Shown here one piece after another: positions 7,102 to 8,776 of a DNA stretch of 8,776 nucleotides. The DNA is taken from the NCBI GenBank assembly GCA_964519405.1, contig CAZFLA010000145.1, forward strand, positions 1 through 8,776. The letters are read 5' to 3'. Under the pieces are notes generated by a model that did not search any database, was not told the origin of the DNA, and saw nothing but the letters and a program-made list of their open reading frames with translations. The position numbers and the translations under genes are program-made. Numbering within the stretch: position 1 is the first letter of the stretch; each line of letters opens with the position of its first letter. This stretch comes from G963677485 sp964519405. GTDB taxonomy: Bacteria; Armatimonadota; HRBIN16.

Positions 7102-7139
7102 AAGGTGGGTGAGGCGCAGCAGCAATCACCCGCCTTTTT
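7102..7139 (+). terminator. Rho-independent terminator after pfk
   Basis: AAGGTGGGTGA (7102-7112) pairs with TCACCCGCCTT (7126-7136) in an 11-bp stem with one G-U pair and a 13-base loop, running into TTTTT (7135-7139). It begins 17 bases after the pfk stop and should end the long leu-cim-isp-pfk transcription unit. Confidence 0.92.
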
Positions 7140-7164
7140 AGATATTAACAATGAGGCCTGATAT

Positions 7165-8673
7165 ATGGTTCAAGATAAATCCGTAACCTTAAAGCTATCA
7201 TCCCAACGGCTTGAAATTGAAGCTGGTGAGAGTATAGAGCTAGAAATTGAGATCAACAACATTGGTGCGGATGAACTTACATTAGGTATTGAGGTTGACG
7301 GATTACCAGATGGGTGGGTAGCGATACCTGTACCTACAATGAGCGTCTTACCTCAAAAGAAGACCACAGAGATCATCACAATTTCCGTACCTCGCAGACC
7401 AGAAAGTTTTGCTAAGACTTATCCGTTCATGGTAAAAGCATGTGCCTTTCAAGATGGCGATGTGATTAGTGAACAAGCAAACCTCATTGTTCGGAAGTTT
7501 TCAGCTCTTTCGGTTGAGGTGCTTCCCAAAAAAGGTGTTAGTCACTACCTGAGGCCTTTTACAGAGTTTGATACCGAAATCGGCAACCTTGGTAATTCGG
7601 AAGTTAGGTTGAAGTTAAACTGCCGAGACAACGAGGATGCAGGTTTATACACCTTTGAGGAAGATTCACTGACTCTTCAACCGGGTGAAACTGTCGTAGT
7701 AAATATGGGGGCCGAACCAGCCATCAAAAAGATGGTTGGTAAATACCGATTGGTTCAGTTCGCCGTTACTGCCCGAAGCACTGATGATGCCTTCTTGGCA
7801 ACGAACGCACAGGCATATGTAGAGTTTAGACCATTATTTACACCAACGTTCCTAATATCTCTATGTGCTGCGTTCTTGATGTTGCTGATTTATATGTTGG
7901 TGAAACCTGTACCAGCACATATTAATGAGTTCAAATACAGTGCAGATACCATCACTCAGGGGCAGTCTGTCACGCTCTCATGGAATGTATCACACGCACG
8001 AAAAATCACCATATCGCCGGCACCTGGTAAGGTTGATACGGCTGCAGGCTCCGTCAGTCTGGAACCCACAGAAACAACAACATACGTTATATCTGCAGAA
8101 TCATCGGCAGGACAAGACAGCAAAGAGGTGACCATTGTGGTGCAGCCTGCACCAGCATCACCATTGCCTGTTATTAAGTCATTTAGGGCCGACCCCAATA
8201 CCACTTTAGAGCCAAATCAAACCGTATTGTTGACATGGTCTGTGGCTAATGCAGACCGCATCTACCTAAATCCACCTGGCACTATGCTGGATCCCAATAT
8301 TACCAGTCAAGAGTTGCTGCCGACAAAGAGCACAACTTACGAGTTAACAGTATTGAACAAAGAGGGCAAGAAAACTACCAAACGGTTATCGGTATCGGTG
8401 AATGACCCTAATGTTGTAAGGGTTGTGAGCTTTGCATCTGATAAATCAAAAGTTGAGCCAAATGGAACGGTAGTGATTAGCTGGAATGTGCGAAATGCCA
8501 GTGAGGTCACGCTGAATGATACGGCAGTCGATGCCGTAGGCAGTCAGGAGTTTCCTATCACAGATACGACAGTGTTCGTATTGTCTGCCCGCAACGATCA
8601 AGGCAGCCAGATCACAAAACAACTTAAAGTTTCTGTAGACTCACAGTCAGCTCCAACACCGACTACTCCTTAG
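7165..8673 (+). CDS. Membrane-anchored protein with NEW3-like and three Ig-like domains, function unknown
   Basis: I do not recognise a named gene. The 502-residue product has no N-terminal signal peptide. Residues about 5-110 form a NEW3/COG1470-like beta sandwich (DGLPDGWVAIPV near 45-56; SVPRRPESFAKTYPFMVKA near 74-92), and 112-222 look like a second one. A single hydrophobic helix covers about 226-246 (TPTFLISLCAAFLMLLIYMLV). After it come three Ig-like repeats at about 253-326, 335-412 and 419-491. Each has GQSVTLSWNVSHA-type and TTTYVISA-type strands (LSWNVSHA, LTWSVANA, ISWNVRNA). The tail is Pro/Thr rich (SAPTPTTP) without an LPXTG sorting motif. The most likely topology puts the repeats outside, leaving the first two sandwiches cytoplasmic, but charges flanking the helix are not decisive. 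The ATG is preceded by TGAGG (7152-7156). The gene stands alone between two terminators. Similar architectures occur in Chloroflexota and Armatimonadota, where adhesion or ligand-binding roles are only guessed. Confidence 0.85.
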   Translation: MVQDKSVTLKLSSQRLEIEAGESIELEIEINNIGADELTLGIEVDGLPDGWVAIPVPTMSVLPQKKTTEIITISVPRRPESFAKTYPFMVKACAFQDGDVISEQANLIVRKFSALSVEVLPKKGVSHYLRPFTEFDTEIGNLGNSEVRLKLNCRDNEDAGLYTFEEDSLTLQPGETVVVNMGAEPAIKKMVGKYRLVQFAVTARSTDDAFLATNAQAYVEFRPLFTPTFLISLCAAFLMLLIYMLVKPVPAHINEFKYSADTITQGQSVTLSWNVSHARKITISPAPGKVDTAAGSVSLEPTETTTYVISAESSAGQDSKEVTIVVQPAPASPLPVIKSFRADPNTTLEPNQTVLLTWSVANADRIYLNPPGTMLDPNITSQELLPTKSTTYELTVLNKEGKKTTKRLSVSVNDPNVVRVVSFASDKSKVEPNGTVVISWNVRNASEVTLNDTAVDAVGSQEFPITDTTVFVLSARNDQGSQITKQLKVSVDSQSAPTPTTP

Positions 8674-8691
8674 TATTTCTATCGATCTTAC

Positions 8692-8720
8692 AAAGCCAGC
8701 TTGTTTAAGCTGGCTTTTTT
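8692..8720 (+). terminator. Rho-independent terminator after the Ig-like protein gene
   Basis: AAAGCCAGCTT (8692-8702) and AAGCTGGCTTT (8707-8717) make a perfect 11-bp stem with a GTTT loop, followed by T residues to 8720. It lies 18 bases beyond the stop codon. It is also the apparent insertion target of the intron that begins at 8721. Confidence 0.95.
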
Positions 8721-8776
8721 GTGTATGCCGGGCATGTGCCCGTTCTCGGGGGTGAAAGTCCCTTACGGTAAAGGAA
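8721..8776 (+). mobile_element. 5' end of a group IIC intron (continues beyond window)
   Basis: The sequence starts GTGTATGCCGGGCATG directly after the terminator T-tract and contains GGGGGTGAAAGTCCC at 8748-8762. Known group IIC introns, such as the crystallised Oceanobacillus iheyensis one, begin GUGUGCCCGGCAUGGG and carry GGGUGAGAGUCCC at a comparable distance. This class is known to insert just 3' of terminator hairpins, which is exactly the situation here. CGGGCA/TGCCCG (8729-8742) can form a small stem, consistent with domain I folding. The first bases read GTGTA where the consensus is GTGYG, a mild deviation. The intron body, reverse transcriptase and 3' splice site lie past the window edge, so completeness and activity are unknown. 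The 5' splice boundary at 8720/8721 is inferred. Confidence 0.75.

Noticed and set aside
8748..8776. GGTGAAAGTCC resembling the conserved box of a cobalamin riboswitch
   Set aside because: The other cobalamin elements (such as the preceding AGGGAA segment) are absent, while the GTGT start, CCGGGCATG and the position right after a terminator fit a group IIC intron better.

Overview
The window is compact bacterial chromosome with every gene on the + strand. By eye the base composition is intermediate, a little under 50% GC. The gene set is a short archaeal-type LeuC/LeuD pair, a CimA-family citramalate synthase, an unfused IspH beside a DUF512 radical SAM protein, an ATP-type phosphofructokinase, and a membrane protein built of NEW3-like and Ig-like sandwiches. 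This suggests an anaerobic or deep-branching bacterium of Firmicutes/Clostridia, Chloroflexota or Armatimonadota type. The sequence alone does not settle the phylum.

From 1 to about 3870 lies a branched-chain amino-acid block: the 3' end of leuC, then leuD, leuB, a PII signalling gene (glnB-like) and cimA. LeuC, LeuD and LeuB carry out isomerisation and oxidative decarboxylation in leucine synthesis. The same enzymes can turn the citramalate made by CimA into 2-oxobutyrate for isoleucine, so the cluster supports both pathways. A PII protein placed between leuB and cimA is the main contextual oddity. It suggests that 2-oxoglutarate or adenylate status is sensed close to this pathway.

From 3874 to 7085 the same transcription unit probably continues with ispH (isoprenoid synthesis, TTG start), an overlapping PDZ/radical SAM/DUF512 gene and a 6-phosphofructokinase. 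Intergenic gaps from leuC to pfk run from an 8-base overlap to 49 bases. A strong intrinsic terminator (7102-7139) closes this eight-gene run.

From 7165 to 8673 is a separately transcribed 502-residue membrane-anchored protein: two NEW3-like domains, one transmembrane helix and three Ig-like repeats. It is followed by a near-ideal terminator (8692-8720).

Directly at the end of that terminator's T-tract the sequence becomes GTGT...CCGGGCATG...GGGTGAAAGTCCC. This matches the 5' end of a bacterial group IIC intron, a class known to insert just after terminator hairpins. The window ends 56 bases into it, so its body and reverse transcriptase are not visible.
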